From an uncultured beta proteobacterium (GTDB lineage Bacteria > Pseudomonadota > Gammaproteobacteria > Burkholderiales > Burkholderiaceae_C): a stretch of DNA of 64,000 nucleotides. The position numbers were made by a program, and so were the translations under genes. Every line of letters begins with the position of its first letter. Within the stretch, counting starts at the first letter, position 1. Below the pieces are notes generated by a model. The model searched no databases. It saw only the letters and a list, made by a program, of their open reading frames with translations, and was not told where the DNA came from. Shown here one piece after another: positions 46,734-56,300 of the stretch. The stretch is from assembly GCA_903823025.1 (NCBI GenBank), contig CAIJRK010000086.1, forward strand, positions 1 to 64,000, in the 5' to 3' direction.

Positions 46734-47298
46734 AGCTCGCTAGCAAGGCCATGCTTTGCAGGTAGCCCAACACAATGGAGGCGATCTGCAACAGCACCAG
46801 CAACACCAGCGGCGACAAATCAATGCCGCCCACCAAGGGCAGCACGCGACGGATGGGCATCAAGGGCGGCGCGCACAGGCGCTCAATGATGTCGGCCATG
46901 GCGGAGCGGGTCTGCACCCAGGACAGGACGGCAAAAACAATGACCAACCCTGTCAAGCCCGAAATAACCAATCGGACTAAACCAAAAACGGCCAGAATCG
47001 GCACGGCAAACAAACCGCCATCGGCACCCGCCAGCAGCCACAGCACCAGAAACTGTGCCAGCTCCAGCAAATAAGCGCCCACCAGACTGGCCAGATCCCA
47101 GCGACCCCAAGCGGGCACCACACGCCGTAAAGGCAAGACCAGCCAATCCGTTAGCGCAAACACAAAGCGCCCCAGCGGATTGCCAGAGCGTGCCGACATA
47201 GGAATACGCTGATACTGCATATAAAGCCGCAACAGACAAGCCCCTGCGAGCACGCCAGCAGAGACTTCAAGCAACAGAGAAATAATTTGAAATAGCAT
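46732..47298 (-). CDS. YggT family membrane protein
   Basis: This is a 188-residue inner-membrane protein with two repeated YggT units. The hydrophobic segments alternate with signature loops such as GNPLGRFVFALTDWLVLPLR in the first half and IERLCAPPLMPIRRVLPLVG in the second, followed by DLSPLVLLVLLQIASIVLGY. The family is linked to osmotic shock tolerance or cell-division factors (YlmG), but its molecular role is unsettled. It diverges from lysS. Confidence 0.88.
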   Translation of the reverse strand: MLFQIISLLLEVSAGVLAGACLLRLYMQYQRIPMSARSGNPLGRFVFALTDWLVLPLRRVVPAWGRWDLASLVGAYLLELAQFLVLWLLAGADGGLFAVPILAVFGLVRLVISGLTGLVIVFAVLSWVQTRSAMADIIERLCAPPLMPIRRVLPLVGGIDLSPLVLLVLLQIASIVLGYLQSMALLAS

Positions 47299-47428
47299 GA
47301 AATTTTGCAGGAAAAAGGTATGAATCTCACCTGATCATAACGACCGGGTGCCAGCCCTTTAAAATCTTGGCTTTCGGCTAAAAATAGTCGTTAACTGCAC
47401 TTTCTTCACCGTTCCAACTTTTGCGCCC

Positions 47429-48982
47429 ATGTCTGACCACAACACCCTCCCCGCTTCCCAAGATGAAAACCAACTAATTCTGGAGCGGCGCGAAAAGCTC
47501 AAGGCGATCCGCGAGCAGCAAGCGCTGGGCAACGGCGTTGCCTTTCCTAACGACTTCAAACCGACCGACCATGCGGCCAACCTGTTTGCCGCCCACGCTG
47601 GCCAAACTACGGAAGGACTGCTTGAACAAGGCGCCACGGCCAAAGTCGCCGGGCGCATGATGCTCAAGCGCGTCATGGGAAAAGCCAGCTTTGCCACGCT
47701 GCAAGACAGCACCGGGCGCATCCAGATTTACATTAAGGGCGAAGACATCGGTGCTGACCTGTACGCCAATTTCAAACACTGGGATTTAGGCGACATCGTG
47801 GCCGCTGAGGGCAAAATCTTCAAAACCAAAACGGGTGAACTCTCCATCCACGCCACCCACATTCGTTTGTTGACCAAGAGCCTGCGGCCCCTGCCCGACA
47901 AGTTTCACGGCATGAACGACCAAGAGGTCAAGTACCGTCAACGCTATGTTGATCTGATTACCGACGAGACCACCCGCAAACGCTTTGTAGCGCGCTCCAA
48001 AGCAGTCAGCGGCATTCGGGAATTTATGGTGGCGCATGATTTTCTGGAAGTCGAAACCCCCATGCTGCACCCCATTCCGGGCGGTGCCAACGCCAAACCC
48101 TTCACCACGCACCACAACGCGCTGGATCAGCAAATGTTCTTGCGCATTGCGCCCGAGTTGTATTTAAAACGCCTGATTGTGGGCGGTTTTGACCGCGTAT
48201 TCGAGATCAACCGCAGCTTTCGCAACGAAGGTATTTCAGTGCGGCACAACCCCGAGTTCACCATGATGGAGTTCTACGCGGCCTACTGGGACTACCAAGA
48301 CCTGATGACGTTCACGGAAGCACTGATCCGTGATGCCGCCCAAAAAGCCGTAGGCACACTGGAACTCACCTACGGCGGCAAACCGGTTGATTTGACCCAG
48401 CCGTTTGAGCGATTGACGATTGTGGAGGCCATCTGCAAGCACACCGAAGCGGGTGAAGCCCTTGACGGCGACACGCAGCTCAAAGTAGAAAACGCAAGCT
48501 GGCTCATCAGTGCTCTGCGTAAGCTGGGTCTGTCTGAAGCTAAAAACAAGCTTTCGACCCGCTCACTGGCGAGTCTGCAAGTGATGTACTTTGAAGAAAC
48601 TGTTGAAGAAAAATTGTGGCAACCCACGTTTATTTGCGAGCACCCGGTTGAAATTTCACCGCTGGCCCGCGCCAGTGACCACAAACCCGGCGTGACCGAG
48701 CGCTTTGAACTTTACATTACAGGCCGTGAATTTGGCAACGGGTTCAGCGAGTTGAATGACGCCGAAGAACAAGCCGCCCGCTTCCATGCGCAAGTCGCCG
48801 CCAAAGACGAAGGCGACGATGAGGCCATGTATTACGACCACGACTTCATCCGCGCCCTGGAATACGGAATGCCTCCCACCGGGGGCTGCGGCGTCGGTCT
48901 GGACCGTTTGATGATGCTGTTGACTGACAGCAGCAGCATTCGCGATGTCATCTTGTTCCCGGCCCTGCGCCGCGAGTTATAA
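47429..48982 (+). CDS. lysS: Lysyl-tRNA synthetase (class II)
   Basis: This is a 517-residue class II aminoacyl-tRNA synthetase. The N-terminal OB-fold binds the anticodon ([20 protein letters not shown]). Motif 1 lies around [20 protein letters not shown], motif 2 is [20 protein letters not shown], and motif 3 is [20 protein letters not shown]. The start at ATG 47429 fits the family. The following metallopeptidase gene starts 14 bp after its stop. Confidence 0.97.
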   Translation: MSDHNTLPASQDENQLILERREKLKAIREQQALGNGVAFPNDFKPTDHAANLFAAHAGQTTEGLLEQGATAKVAGRMMLKRVMGKASFATLQDSTGRIQIYIKGEDIGADLYANFKHWDLGDIVAAEGKIFKTKTGELSIHATHIRLLTKSLRPLPDKFHGMNDQEVKYRQRYVDLITDETTRKRFVARSKAVSGIREFMVAHDFLEVETPMLHPIPGGANAKPFTTHHNALDQQMFLRIAPELYLKRLIVGGFDRVFEINRSFRNEGISVRHNPEFTMMEFYAAYWDYQDLMTFTEALIRDAAQKAVGTLELTYGGKPVDLTQPFERLTIVEAICKHTEAGEALDGDTQLKVENASWLISALRKLGLSEAKNKLSTRSLASLQVMYFEETVEEKLWQPTFICEHPVEISPLARASDHKPGVTERFELYITGREFGNGFSELNDAEEQAARFHAQVAAKDEGDDEAMYYDHDFIRALEYGMPPTGGCGVGLDRLMMLLTDSSSIRDVILFPALRREL

Positions 48983-48995
48983 ATTCGACACAAAA

Positions 48996-49541
48996 ATGGC
49001 TTTAGTCACCCCGCCAGCGTTGAAATATCTGCAAGGTTATGGCGCTGACACGCAAGCGCAGGTGGGGCAACTCGTCTCCGATCAGCGTTTGGGTGAATGG
49101 TTGCTCAAAAGATACCCCAGCGGCCATGGCGTTCGGACTGACAAAGCCTTGTTTGACTACGTGCAAGAACTCAAGCAAGACCATCTGCGGGGCGCCGAGC
49201 CGCTCAACAAAGTCCTTTTTGACAGCAAATTGCAAGTGGTGCAGCACGCGCTGGGCACGCACACCACCATCTCGCGCGTGCAGGGCAACAAGCTCAAGGC
49301 CAAGCGCGAGATCCGCATTGCGGCCCTGTTCAAGGACGCCCCGCCCGAGTTTTTAAAAATGATTGCGGTGCATGAATTGGCTCACATCAAGGAGCGCGCT
49401 CACGACAAAGCGTTCTACAAGCTCTGCACCTACATGGAACCCCGCTACCACCAACTCGAATTTGAGGTGCGCCTGTATTTGACGCACCTTGATTTATCGG
49501 GAGCGCGCTTGTGGACACTCACGGGAACAGAAGCCCTTTAG
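48996..49541 (+). CDS. YgjP/WLM-type zinc metallopeptidase
   Basis: This is a 181-residue protein with a HExxH site in IAVHELAHIKERAHDKAFY. The downstream sequence is typical of YgjP-like (DUF45) minimal gluzincins. The YgjP family fold is inferred from this motif and size, and substrates are unknown. The longer open frame overlaps lysS, and ATG 48996 avoids that. Its stop overlaps the convergent ProQ-family gene end by 4 bp. Confidence 0.8.
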   Translation: MALVTPPALKYLQGYGADTQAQVGQLVSDQRLGEWLLKRYPSGHGVRTDKALFDYVQELKQDHLRGAEPLNKVLFDSKLQVVQHALGTHTTISRVQGNKLKAKREIRIAALFKDAPPEFLKMIAVHELAHIKERAHDKAFYKLCTYMEPRYHQLEFEVRLYLTHLDLSGARLWTLTGTEAL

Positions 49542-50215
49542 GCCGGATTGACCGTTGACGGATGGCGGTCCAGCGCGGCCATCACGTCACGCAGATTCAT
49601 GCCGTACATCTCGGCAAACTCTTGCGGGGTTTTGCCACTCGCCTCAAAAGCCCTGAACAGCGCCTCTTGCCGGGCCAGCTTTTGGTCAAACTCGGCCAAA
49701 GCCTCTTCCAGGATGGCATTGGCATCCACATCGTTGGTCTGAACCTGCGACAGGTAATCCTGACGTGTCAGACCTGATGTCTCAAAAGCGGCGATCAACT
49801 GGAGACGCAACCTGGGGCGCAAATCTTCATTCGAGCGGCCCTGACGGCGACGAAACAATTCAAGCATGGCGAGATAAATATGTGCTGGCGAGACGTCTTC
49901 AACCGCATGACCTTGCAAGTCATAACGCTGTTTGCCTGCGGCCACACTTTGCAAGTAACGCGCTGAACGCGTATGGCGACCCAAGGCGGCTTTCAGGGTG
50001 TCGCGTTGAAACTGCTCAGGGTGCGCGGCCAATAATTCCTGAAAAATACCCAGTTTCAGCGGCAAAAATTCGTTGCCAAACAGGTGTGGATAAAGTTCAA
50101 ACAGCTTTTCAAGCACAGGGTGAACCGCTTGTGAACGCGCCTGCCGCGTGGCTTGATCGTTGGCGGGGGCAGCCTCAGTGGGCTGAACGGGTGTGTCTGA
50201 TGGTGTAGATGTCAT
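49538..50215 (-). CDS. ProQ/FinO-domain RNA chaperone
   Basis: This is a 225-residue protein. After a disordered N-terminal lead of about 30 residues comes a ProQ/FinO RNA-binding domain, with HPVLEKLFELYPHLFGNEFLPLKLGIFQELLA (read as two parts), LGRHTRSARYLQSVAAGKQRYDLQG in its middle and HIYLAMLELFRRRQ at its end. The C-terminal part (about residues 140-225) is a helical extension. ProQ proteins bind structured 3' ends and small RNAs and affect stability. The partners here are unknown. Confidence 0.88.
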   Translation of the reverse strand: MTSTPSDTPVQPTEAAPANDQATRQARSQAVHPVLEKLFELYPHLFGNEFLPLKLGIFQELLAAHPEQFQRDTLKAALGRHTRSARYLQSVAAGKQRYDLQGHAVEDVSPAHIYLAMLELFRRRQGRSNEDLRPRLRLQLIAAFETSGLTRQDYLSQVQTNDVDANAILEEALAEFDQKLARQEALFRAFEASGKTPQEFAEMYGMNLRDVMAALDRHPSTVNPA

Positions 50216-50453
50216 GGAATTAAACGTTAGGTCAACCTGCGATTGTCAACCAAGTGCAGCGCTTGAACCTTGCGGCAGTCATCTCAGACCGCAATAACAA
50301 GGTTGCCGGATCAATGTCAGTTGCTTTTTTGACGTCAGATCAACGATTGACACCCTTGTATCTAACACGTTAAAGCCCGTAGATGACGGTTAAAGCGACA
50401 CCGCTAGAATAATAGGCTGTTCAACTACCTTTGGCGTTCTCTGTGCGCCTCTT
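50216..50453. promoter_or_regulatory. Divergent promoter region between the ProQ-family gene and the CorC-like gene
   Basis: This is 238 bp without a gene. It holds an imperfect inverted repeat around 50265-50315 (AACCTTG-CGG with CCG-CAAGGTT). It also holds a TGACGTCA palindrome, a TTGACA box near 50350 and TAGAAT near 50404. These could form promoters for both genes, but no spacing is convincing enough to name one. Confidence 0.3.
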
Positions 50454-51776
50454 ATGGAAATAGCCTTACTTTTCGCCCTTATCTTGCTTAACGGTGTATT
50501 TGCCATGTCAGAAATCGCGCTCGTCACTGCGCGCAAGGCAAGACTCCAAAAGCTCGTTGATGAGGGCGACGGATCCGCCATTGCGGCTGTCAAACTGGGC
50601 GAAGATCCCACCCGTTTTCTCTCCACTATTCAAATCGGCATTACCTCCATTGGGGTTTTGAACGGCATCGTCGGCGAAGCCACGCTGGCGCCGCTGCTCA
50701 AGCCGTGGCTCATGCTGTTGGGCATTCAGGACACCCAGGCGGCCTACACCAGCACTGCTTTGGTGGTGATTTTGATCACGTACTTCACAATTGTCTTGGG
50801 TGAACTGGTTCCCAAACGACTGGGACAGACCAATCCTGAAGCAGTAGCCCGCCTGGTCGCCAAGCCCATTGACTTTTTGGCCACGGCAACCAAGCCTTTT
50901 GTGCGCTTGCTATCGTGGTCAACCAACGGCCTGTTGCGCCTGCTTGGCGTCAAGGCAAAAACAGGCTCTGACCTGACTGAAGAAGAAATTCATGCCGTCT
51001 TGGCTGAAGGCACCAGCGCGGGTCTGATTGATTTTCATGAACACACGATGGTGCGCAATGTTTTTCGGCTCGATGACCGGCAAATCAGCTCATTGATGGT
51101 GCCCCGGGGCGACGTGGTGGTGCTCGATATCAACCTGACTTTCGAGGACAACCTTCAACGCATTGACAGCTCGGATCATGCCCGATTCCCGCTGGTGGAC
51201 GCCAGCATGGAAAAAATTCTGGGTGTGATCAATGCGCGCCAGTTTTTGTCGCAAGTCGCGCATGGCAGCGCCCCTGATTTGAAGCACAACCTGCAGCCGC
51301 CTCTTTATGTGCCTGAAACGCTGACCGGCATGGAGTTGCTGGACAACTTCAGGTCGTCGGATGTCCACATGGCCTTCGTGATTGACGAATACGCTGAAGT
51401 GCAAGGCATTGTGACGCTACAAGATTTGATTGAAGCCATTACCGGCGAATTCCAGTCGCGTGACCCGGCAACCTCTTGGGCCGTGCAGCGAGCGGATGGC
51501 TCCTGGCTGCTTGACGGCTACATTCCCGTGCCCGAACTGAAAGACCGACTCGGTCTCAAAGAAGTGCCCGAAGAAGAGCGGGGACGCTACCACACCCTGA
51601 GTGGCATGATGATGCTGCTCACCGGGCGTCTGCCCAAAGAAGCTGATGCTGTGGACTGGGAAGACTGGAGGTTTGAAATCATGGACATGGACGGCAAAAC
51701 CATCGACAAAGTGCTGGCGACACGCATCACACCTCTGGCAAGCGACGCCCCCGAACAGGATTCAATTTCGCATTGA
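50454..51776 (+). CDS. CNNM/CorC-HlyC family membrane protein
   Basis: This is a 440-residue protein of the hemolysin C/CorC group. The DUF21 (CNNM) membrane domain with about three to four helices begins MEIALLFALILLNGVFAMSE. Two CBS domains follow, with VMVPRGDVV-like SLMVPRGDVVVLDINLTFED and FVIDEYAEVQGIVTLQDLIE. A C-terminal CorC/HlyC domain contains DGSWLLDGYIPVPELKDRLG. Relatives take part in Mg2+ or Co2+ handling, while haemolysin activity is a legacy name. A small lipoprotein gene follows 16 bp later. Confidence 0.9.
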   Translation: MEIALLFALILLNGVFAMSEIALVTARKARLQKLVDEGDGSAIAAVKLGEDPTRFLSTIQIGITSIGVLNGIVGEATLAPLLKPWLMLLGIQDTQAAYTSTALVVILITYFTIVLGELVPKRLGQTNPEAVARLVAKPIDFLATATKPFVRLLSWSTNGLLRLLGVKAKTGSDLTEEEIHAVLAEGTSAGLIDFHEHTMVRNVFRLDDRQISSLMVPRGDVVVLDINLTFEDNLQRIDSSDHARFPLVDASMEKILGVINARQFLSQVAHGSAPDLKHNLQPPLYVPETLTGMELLDNFRSSDVHMAFVIDEYAEVQGIVTLQDLIEAITGEFQSRDPATSWAVQRADGSWLLDGYIPVPELKDRLGLKEVPEEERGRYHTLSGMMMLLTGRLPKEADAVDWEDWRFEIMDMDGKTIDKVLATRITPLASDAPEQDSISH

Positions 51777-51792
51777 TGTCTGACACTAGCCT

Positions 51793-52281
51793 ATGACGCA
51801 CGGCACCAGCCCCAACGTCGCCCCGCATCGCCGTGCATTGTGGCTCTTGCCGTTCATAATCGCCTTGGGTGCAGCCTGCACCGAGGGTTATCCTACCCAG
51901 GATGTTGAACCGGTGGACTCACTGCGGTTGAGCAATCCACAGCGGCTGGAAATCATGAATCAATTAGGTCACGAGGCTTACCTGATGCAAAACTGGCGCT
52001 ATCAGCTTGATGTATCGTGCACGCTGACGATTAGGGTGGAAGAGAAAAATGAGCCGACCCACGTCTTGCGTTACGCGCTGCCTGGTGCCATTGTCCAGCT
52101 CAAATCCAGCCCGACAGATGAGGCGCATGACGTGCAACTCAGCTATCCCGGACGCGTCAATACCGAGGCAATGACTCTTTTGAAGAGTGATCATTGGGTT
52201 GAAGCGGTGCAGATGACTGCCTTGGTGAAGCTCCTTCAGCGCGACTGCAAGGCGCCACGCTTTGACGATCAGCTCTCCTGA
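51793..52281 (+). CDS. Putative lipoprotein of unknown function
   Basis: This is a 162-residue protein that I do not recognise. A basic N-terminus (HRRALW) and the hydrophobic stretch LLPFIIALGAAC form a lipoprotein-type signal with the lipobox cysteine at about residue 29. The mature part is mixed alpha/beta with no known motif, and contains Cys at positions 73 and 153, perhaps a disulfide. It lies 16 bp after the CorC-like gene, so the two are probably cotranscribed. Confidence 0.75.
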   Translation: MTHGTSPNVAPHRRALWLLPFIIALGAACTEGYPTQDVEPVDSLRLSNPQRLEIMNQLGHEAYLMQNWRYQLDVSCTLTIRVEEKNEPTHVLRYALPGAIVQLKSSPTDEAHDVQLSYPGRVNTEAMTLLKSDHWVEAVQMTALVKLLQRDCKAPRFDDQLS

Positions 52282-52305
52282 GACTCGGATACCGCTATCG
52301 CGGTG

Positions 52306-52518
52306 TTAGCGCTGACGCAGCGGTTCAAGCAAGTTAGACAGCCCGTTGTGGTCTATCTCATGCATCAGGGCTAACAGTCGGCCTATTTCGCCTTTGGGAA
52401 CACCTTCCCTCGCAAACCAGCGCAGGTAGTCGCCCGGCAAATCAGCGATCAAACGACCCTTGTATTTGCCAAATGGCATGGTGCGCGTCACCAGCAGTTG
52501 CAGGTCTTCGGGGTTCAA
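52306..52518 (-). CDS. DUF3820 family protein
   Basis: This is a 70-residue cytosolic protein. The segments TRTMPFGKYKGRLIADLPGD and YLRWFAREGVPKGEIGRLL match DUF3820 (PF12843), which PGAP-type annotation calls a putative quorum-sensing-regulated factor. The true function is unknown. It lies immediately downstream of the SUI1-like gene on the same strand, with 2 bp between them, so the two form a small operon. Confidence 0.85.
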   Translation of the reverse strand: MNPEDLQLLVTRTMPFGKYKGRLIADLPGDYLRWFAREGVPKGEIGRLLALMHEIDHNGLSNLLEPLRQR

Positions 52519-52520
52519 AC

Positions 52521-52883
52521 TTAGCCGCCTGACCGTTTGACCACAAAGCCTTGCGCTTGCAGCGCCGCCATCACCCGCTCACAGTGGTCGCCCTGCACTT
52601 CAATCACCCCCTCTTTGACGGTGCCGCCCGACCCACAGGCCGTCTTGAGTTGTTTACCCAAGGCCGCCAGCGCGAGCGGCTCTAGGGCCAATCCGCGCAC
52701 CAAAGTTACGCCTTTACCCGCGCGGCCTTTGGTTTCACGCGACACCCGCACGACACCGTCTGTCGCGGGTCGAGGCGAGGCGCTGCTACAGCGACAACTT
52801 GCCACTGGAAAGCGGCACGCCGGGCACATGCGCCCGCTCTCGGTGGAATAAACCAAACCACCCGGTGTTGATCTGGATTTCAT
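52521..52883 (-). CDS. SUI1/YciH-type translation initiation factor
   Basis: This is a 120-residue protein of the eIF1/SUI1 fold related to E. coli YciH. The conserved core is KGRAGKGVTLVRGLAL, followed by LKTACGSGGTVKEGVIEVQG and HCERVMAALQAQGF. Four cysteines in the N-terminal CPACRFPVASCRC form a possible zinc site. ATG 52883 is preferred to the TTG 12 bp upstream. YciH affects initiation fidelity and is non-essential in E. coli. DUF3820 follows. Confidence 0.88.
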   Translation of the reverse strand: MKSRSTPGGLVYSTESGRMCPACRFPVASCRCSSASPRPATDGVVRVSRETKGRAGKGVTLVRGLALEPLALAALGKQLKTACGSGGTVKEGVIEVQGDHCERVMAALQAQGFVVKRSGG

Positions 52884-53029
52884 ACGGTGCGCCAATGTTG
52901 TGTAGTCATGAAGCGATTGTCAGGCCGGGCTGGATGCACTCACGCTTGTTTTAAGGCTGGATCAGTGAATTAGGCGGGGGCAATATGCCAAAATAACTTT
53001 TTGGTCAATCCAGCGTAAGGAATTCAACT

Positions 53030-53257
53030 ATGTCCCGTCCCAATGTGTGGGCCACCAAGGTCGCCGCTCTGATTCAAGGCGGCAACAGTTCCGCCGCTCT
53101 GGCTCAAATTAAAGTGGCGCCAACAGTCAAAGACGTCCAGGTGCTGCGCGTCATGTTGACCAGTGCCAAACTGCTCGCCCAGCATCCCAACATCAACGCC
53201 GCAACACTGGATCAAATCGTCGCCTTGTCATCGCCGCGACTGCACCGTTCGCCTTGA
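53030..53257 (+). CDS. Small conserved-looking protein of unknown function
   Basis: This is a 75-residue protein that I cannot assign. The content is rich in Ala, Val and Leu, with no membrane segment and two likely helices (LIQGGNSSAALAQIK and VLRVMLTSAKLLAQH). It has a clean start after GTAAGGAATTCAACT, a good ribosome site, and ends 10 bp before the convergent nagZ stop. Coding status is supported by the ribosome site and by the lack of a competing frame. Confidence 0.65.
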   Translation: MSRPNVWATKVAALIQGGNSSAALAQIKVAPTVKDVQVLRVMLTSAKLLAQHPNINAATLDQIVALSSPRLHRSP

Positions 53258-53266
53258 CCTGAATTT

Positions 53267-54361
53267 TTAAGGAATCAAGCTCAGGGCGTGGATGTAGTCC
53301 GGGCGCACCATCAAAGCGTCCCATTCAGGCGCAGGTGACTGGGGCAAGAGCGCCCGACGACGCGCATCGCTGGCCTCCTGCGGCTGCCATCCGCCTTTGA
53401 GTTGCGCCTCGGTCAGGCCGTCAATCAATGCATCCAGCGCGTGCCCTTCGCCTTCACTTTGAGCGGGAGACTGGTTGCACAACAAAACCATATCGCAACC
53501 GGCATTCAGCGCGGCCACCGCCGCCTCTGTGAAGCTGACCGGCTGACCGTCCAGCACACGCGCACCCGCCATGGCCAAGTCATCGCTGAAAATAGCACCC
53601 CCAAACCGCAACTGCCCCCGCAAAATATCGTTTAACCACTTGGCAGAAAAACAGGCGGGCCGCGTATCCACTTTGGGATAAATCACATGCGCGGGCATCA
53701 CGCTGCTAAGGGTCGTGTTGAGCCAGCCGTAGGGGGCGGCGTCCTGCTGCAGAATAGCTTTAAGACTGCGTTTGTCCACGGGCATATCTGTGTGCGAGTC
53801 CGCTGTCACATAGCCATGACCAGGAAAATGTTTGCCGCAATTAGCCAGGCCGCTTTGCAGCAAACCCTGCATCAAGCTTTTAGCGAGCAGGCTGACCACG
53901 CGCGGGTCACTGGCAAAAGCCCGGTCGCCAATGACCCGACTTTCTCCAAAATCAAGATCCAGTACCGGGGTGAAGCTGAAGTCCACGCCACAGGCCCGCA
54001 ACTCAGCGCCCAGCACAAAACCGCAAGCGGTTGCCGCATTGGTGGCCTGCAGGGCGCCACTGCCCACGCCGCCTTTGCCGTCGCGTAGCCACATCTCGCC
54101 GAGCGCCCGCATAGGGGGTAAATGGGTAAAACCATCTGTCTTGAAACGCTGCACGCGACCCCCCTCTTGGTCCACGCAGATCAACAAGTCGCGGCGTACT
54201 TTTTTGATAGCGCGACAAAGCCGGGTGAGTTGGGCGCGGTCTTGCCAGTTACGGGCAAACAAAATCAGCCCGCCTACCAAGGGGTGTTTGAGGCGCTGGC
54301 GATCTATGGCGGTCAAAGTCAGACCCGCAATGTCGATGATGAGCGGCGCATGTTGTGTCAT
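53267..54361 (-). CDS. nagZ: Beta-N-acetylhexosaminidase
   Basis: This is a 364-residue family-3 glycosidase that removes N-acetylglucosamine from muropeptides in peptidoglycan recycling. Motifs are CVDQEGGRVQRFKTDGF, PVLDLDFGESRVIGDRAFAS, CGKHFPGHGYVTADSHTDMP, and the catalytic-Asp segment FSDDLAMAGA. It is the last gene of the lepA operon and lies 15 bp after acpS. It lacks a signal peptide, as expected for a cytosolic enzyme. Confidence 0.94.
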   Translation of the reverse strand: MTQHAPLIIDIAGLTLTAIDRQRLKHPLVGGLILFARNWQDRAQLTRLCRAIKKVRRDLLICVDQEGGRVQRFKTDGFTHLPPMRALGEMWLRDGKGGVGSGALQATNAATACGFVLGAELRACGVDFSFTPVLDLDFGESRVIGDRAFASDPRVVSLLAKSLMQGLLQSGLANCGKHFPGHGYVTADSHTDMPVDKRSLKAILQQDAAPYGWLNTTLSSVMPAHVIYPKVDTRPACFSAKWLNDILRGQLRFGGAIFSDDLAMAGARVLDGQPVSFTEAAVAALNAGCDMVLLCNQSPAQSEGEGHALDALIDGLTEAQLKGGWQPQEASDARRRALLPQSPAPEWDALMVRPDYIHALSLIP

Positions 54362-54376
54362 GAAAACTTTCAGTAG

Positions 54377-54784
54377 TTAAGCGTTTATTTTCTCGATAAC
54401 TTCGACCACGCAGAAGCTGGCGGCGTAATCGGTTTCATCAGTGACGCTGATGTGAGCACTTAGGCAGCGGGCGTCAAACCAATCTTTTAAGCTGCCGTGC
54501 AGCACGATACAGGGCTTGCCACTGGACAGTGAGCCGACTTCGCACAGGCGCCAAGTCATCGGCATGGTCATCCCCAGGCCAATCGCTTTGCTGAACGATT
54601 CTTTGGCGCTAAAGCGGGTGGCTAAATAGCGAATACCGCGTTCAGGCCAGTGCGCGCTGCGGCTTTGCCAAGTGGCAAATTCGGCCTCACTAAGTATCTT
54701 GCTGGCAAAGCGGTCGCCATGGCGTGCCAGGCTGGCGCGAATGCGGCGCACATCGCAGATGTCTGTGCCAATGCCGTAAATCAT
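54377..54784 (-). CDS. acpS: Holo-[acyl-carrier-protein] synthase
   Basis: This is a 135-residue 4'-phosphopantetheinyl transferase. The metal-binding segments are [16 protein letters not shown] and [18 protein letters not shown]. It activates ACP for fatty-acid synthesis. The start overlaps pdxJ by 4 bp. The order recO-pdxJ-acpS is typical of proteobacteria. Confidence 0.95.
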   Translation of the reverse strand: MIYGIGTDICDVRRIRASLARHGDRFASKILSEAEFATWQSRSAHWPERGIRYLATRFSAKESFSKAIGLGMTMPMTWRLCEVGSLSSGKPCIVLHGSLKDWFDARCLSAHISVTDETDYAASFCVVEVIEKINA

Positions 54785-55539
54785 GCCGCGTCTTGAATGC
54801 AGCGCAGGTAATCTTGTACCGTTTCGCAGTAGCCCAACTCCAACGCATCTGCAATCAAAGCATGGCCGATAGACACTTCAGCGACACCGGGCACGGCGCG
54901 CAAAAAGGCGCTGAGATTATCCCGGTTCAAGTCATGGCCTGCGTTGACGCCCAAACCTGCCGCCTGGGCCGCCTGGGCCGCTTGGGCGAAGCGCATCAAT
55001 TGCTCGCTTTGTTGAGGCGTTCCCCAAGCCGCCGCATAAGGTTCGGTGTAAAGCTCTACTCTGTCGGCGCCAACGGCTTTGGCAGCAACCATGGCAAGCG
55101 GGTCGGCATCCATAAAAAGACTGACGCGCAAACCCCACGCATGAGCCTGGGCAATTAAAGGACGCAAACCATCCGCATCTTTTGCAAGATTCCAGCCGTG
55201 ATCACTGGTGAACTGACCTTCGCTATCCGGCACAAAAGTTAGCTGATGCACGGGCAATTTGCGTTCCAGCAAATCACGGGCGCAGTCCATCAAGTTGTGA
55301 AACGGATTGCCTTCTACGTTGAATTCACGATCCGGCCAAGCCTGCAGCAGTTCGGCCAAATCGCGCACATCATCGCTTCGAATATGACGCTCGTCCGGTC
55401 GGGGATGCACCGTAATGCCGTTGGCCCCGGCTTGCAGACACAAGGTGGCCGCGCGCGTCACGTCGGGAATGCCCAAATGACGCGTGTTACGCACCAAGGC
55501 GACTTTATTGAGATTGACTGAAAGCGCTGTTTTGTTCAT
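54781..55539 (-). CDS. pdxJ: Pyridoxine 5'-phosphate synthase
   Basis: This is a 252-residue TIM-barrel enzyme that makes pyridoxine phosphate from 3-amino-acetone phosphate and 1-deoxyxylulose 5-phosphate. Motifs are [51 protein letters not shown] and [14 protein letters not shown]. The reading frame continues 57 codons upstream into recO, but ATG 55539 gives the family start and a 4-bp overlap with recO. It overlaps acpS by 4 bp. Confidence 0.95.
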   Translation of the reverse strand: MNKTALSVNLNKVALVRNTRHLGIPDVTRAATLCLQAGANGITVHPRPDERHIRSDDVRDLAELLQAWPDREFNVEGNPFHNLMDCARDLLERKLPVHQLTFVPDSEGQFTSDHGWNLAKDADGLRPLIAQAHAWGLRVSLFMDADPLAMVAAKAVGADRVELYTEPYAAAWGTPQQSEQLMRFAQAAQAAQAAGLGVNAGHDLNRDNLSAFLRAVPGVAEVSIGHALIADALELGYCETVQDYLRCIQDAA

Positions 55540-56285
55540 ATAGATTGAATGTCGATCATCATTTGCCGCGTCCGCAAAGTGCGCACGCCGCAATGGTAAT
55601 TCAGCAGGGCGCGCAATTGCGGCCTGAGTTCTGCCACAACTTCCGAGCAAGCCCGCAAGGTTGTGGTGAAGGGGACGCCATCGCCTAAAGCGCGTTGCAA
55701 GGCCGTCCACTGGGCACCGCTGAGGCTGGCCCGATCAGCGCTATGGGACTGGCGCAAACCGCCCTCCGGCACCAAGGTGTAGCGCATTTCGTTGACCAGC
55801 GTTTGTAGCGTCATGGTTTGACTATTGAGCAAAGGCAACCATCCAATCTCGCGCAGCAACAACAATTCAAAAGCGCGTAACGCTGATTGCAAAGCTTCAG
55901 CGTGTTCGGAGGCGATCACCTGCACCACTTGAGCGTAAACATCGAACAACTTGGGATGCGGATCATCACGCGCCAGCAAGGTCAGCAATAGTTCATTCAG
56001 ATACAGGCCGGACACCAGTGCGTTACCTGTCGGCATGACATGACCGCCCAGCCACTCCGCACTTTTGAGCGTGCGAATATCAGAGTCGCCGCCAAAAGCC
56101 AGATGCAAAGGCTGCATAGGCAACAAAATAGGGCGAAAACTGGAGTTTGGTCGTTTAGCCCCTTTGGCGATCAGCGCGATACGCCCGTAATGGCGCGTAA
56201 AAACCTCCAGAATCAGGCTTGACTCGCTCCAGTCGTAGCGATGCAGGACATAAGCAGGTTCATCAGCAATGCGTTGGGTGGCCAC
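55536..56285 (-). CDS. recO: DNA repair protein RecO
   Basis: This is a 249-residue recombination mediator that helps load RecA through RecFOR. The N-terminal OB-fold contains [20 protein letters not shown] and [17 protein letters not shown]-terminal helical domain follows, with [18 protein letters not shown]. The family is poorly conserved, but length, start and position between era and pdxJ are diagnostic. Confidence 0.93.
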   Translation of the reverse strand: MATQRIADEPAYVLHRYDWSESSLILEVFTRHYGRIALIAKGAKRPNSSFRPILLPMQPLHLAFGGDSDIRTLKSAEWLGGHVMPTGNALVSGLYLNELLLTLLARDDPHPKLFDVYAQVVQVIASEHAEALQSALRAFELLLLREIGWLPLLNSQTMTLQTLVNEMRYTLVPEGGLRQSHSADRASLSGAQWTALQRALGDGVPFTTTLRACSEVVAELRPQLRALLNYHCGVRTLRTRQMMIDIQSI

Positions 56286-56300
56286 GTTGGGGCCATCGCT

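Noticed and set aside
52291..52304. ACCGC/GCGGT hairpin between the lipoprotein and DUF3820 genes
   Set aside because: The stem is only 5 bp and has no T-run, so it is too weak to call a terminator.
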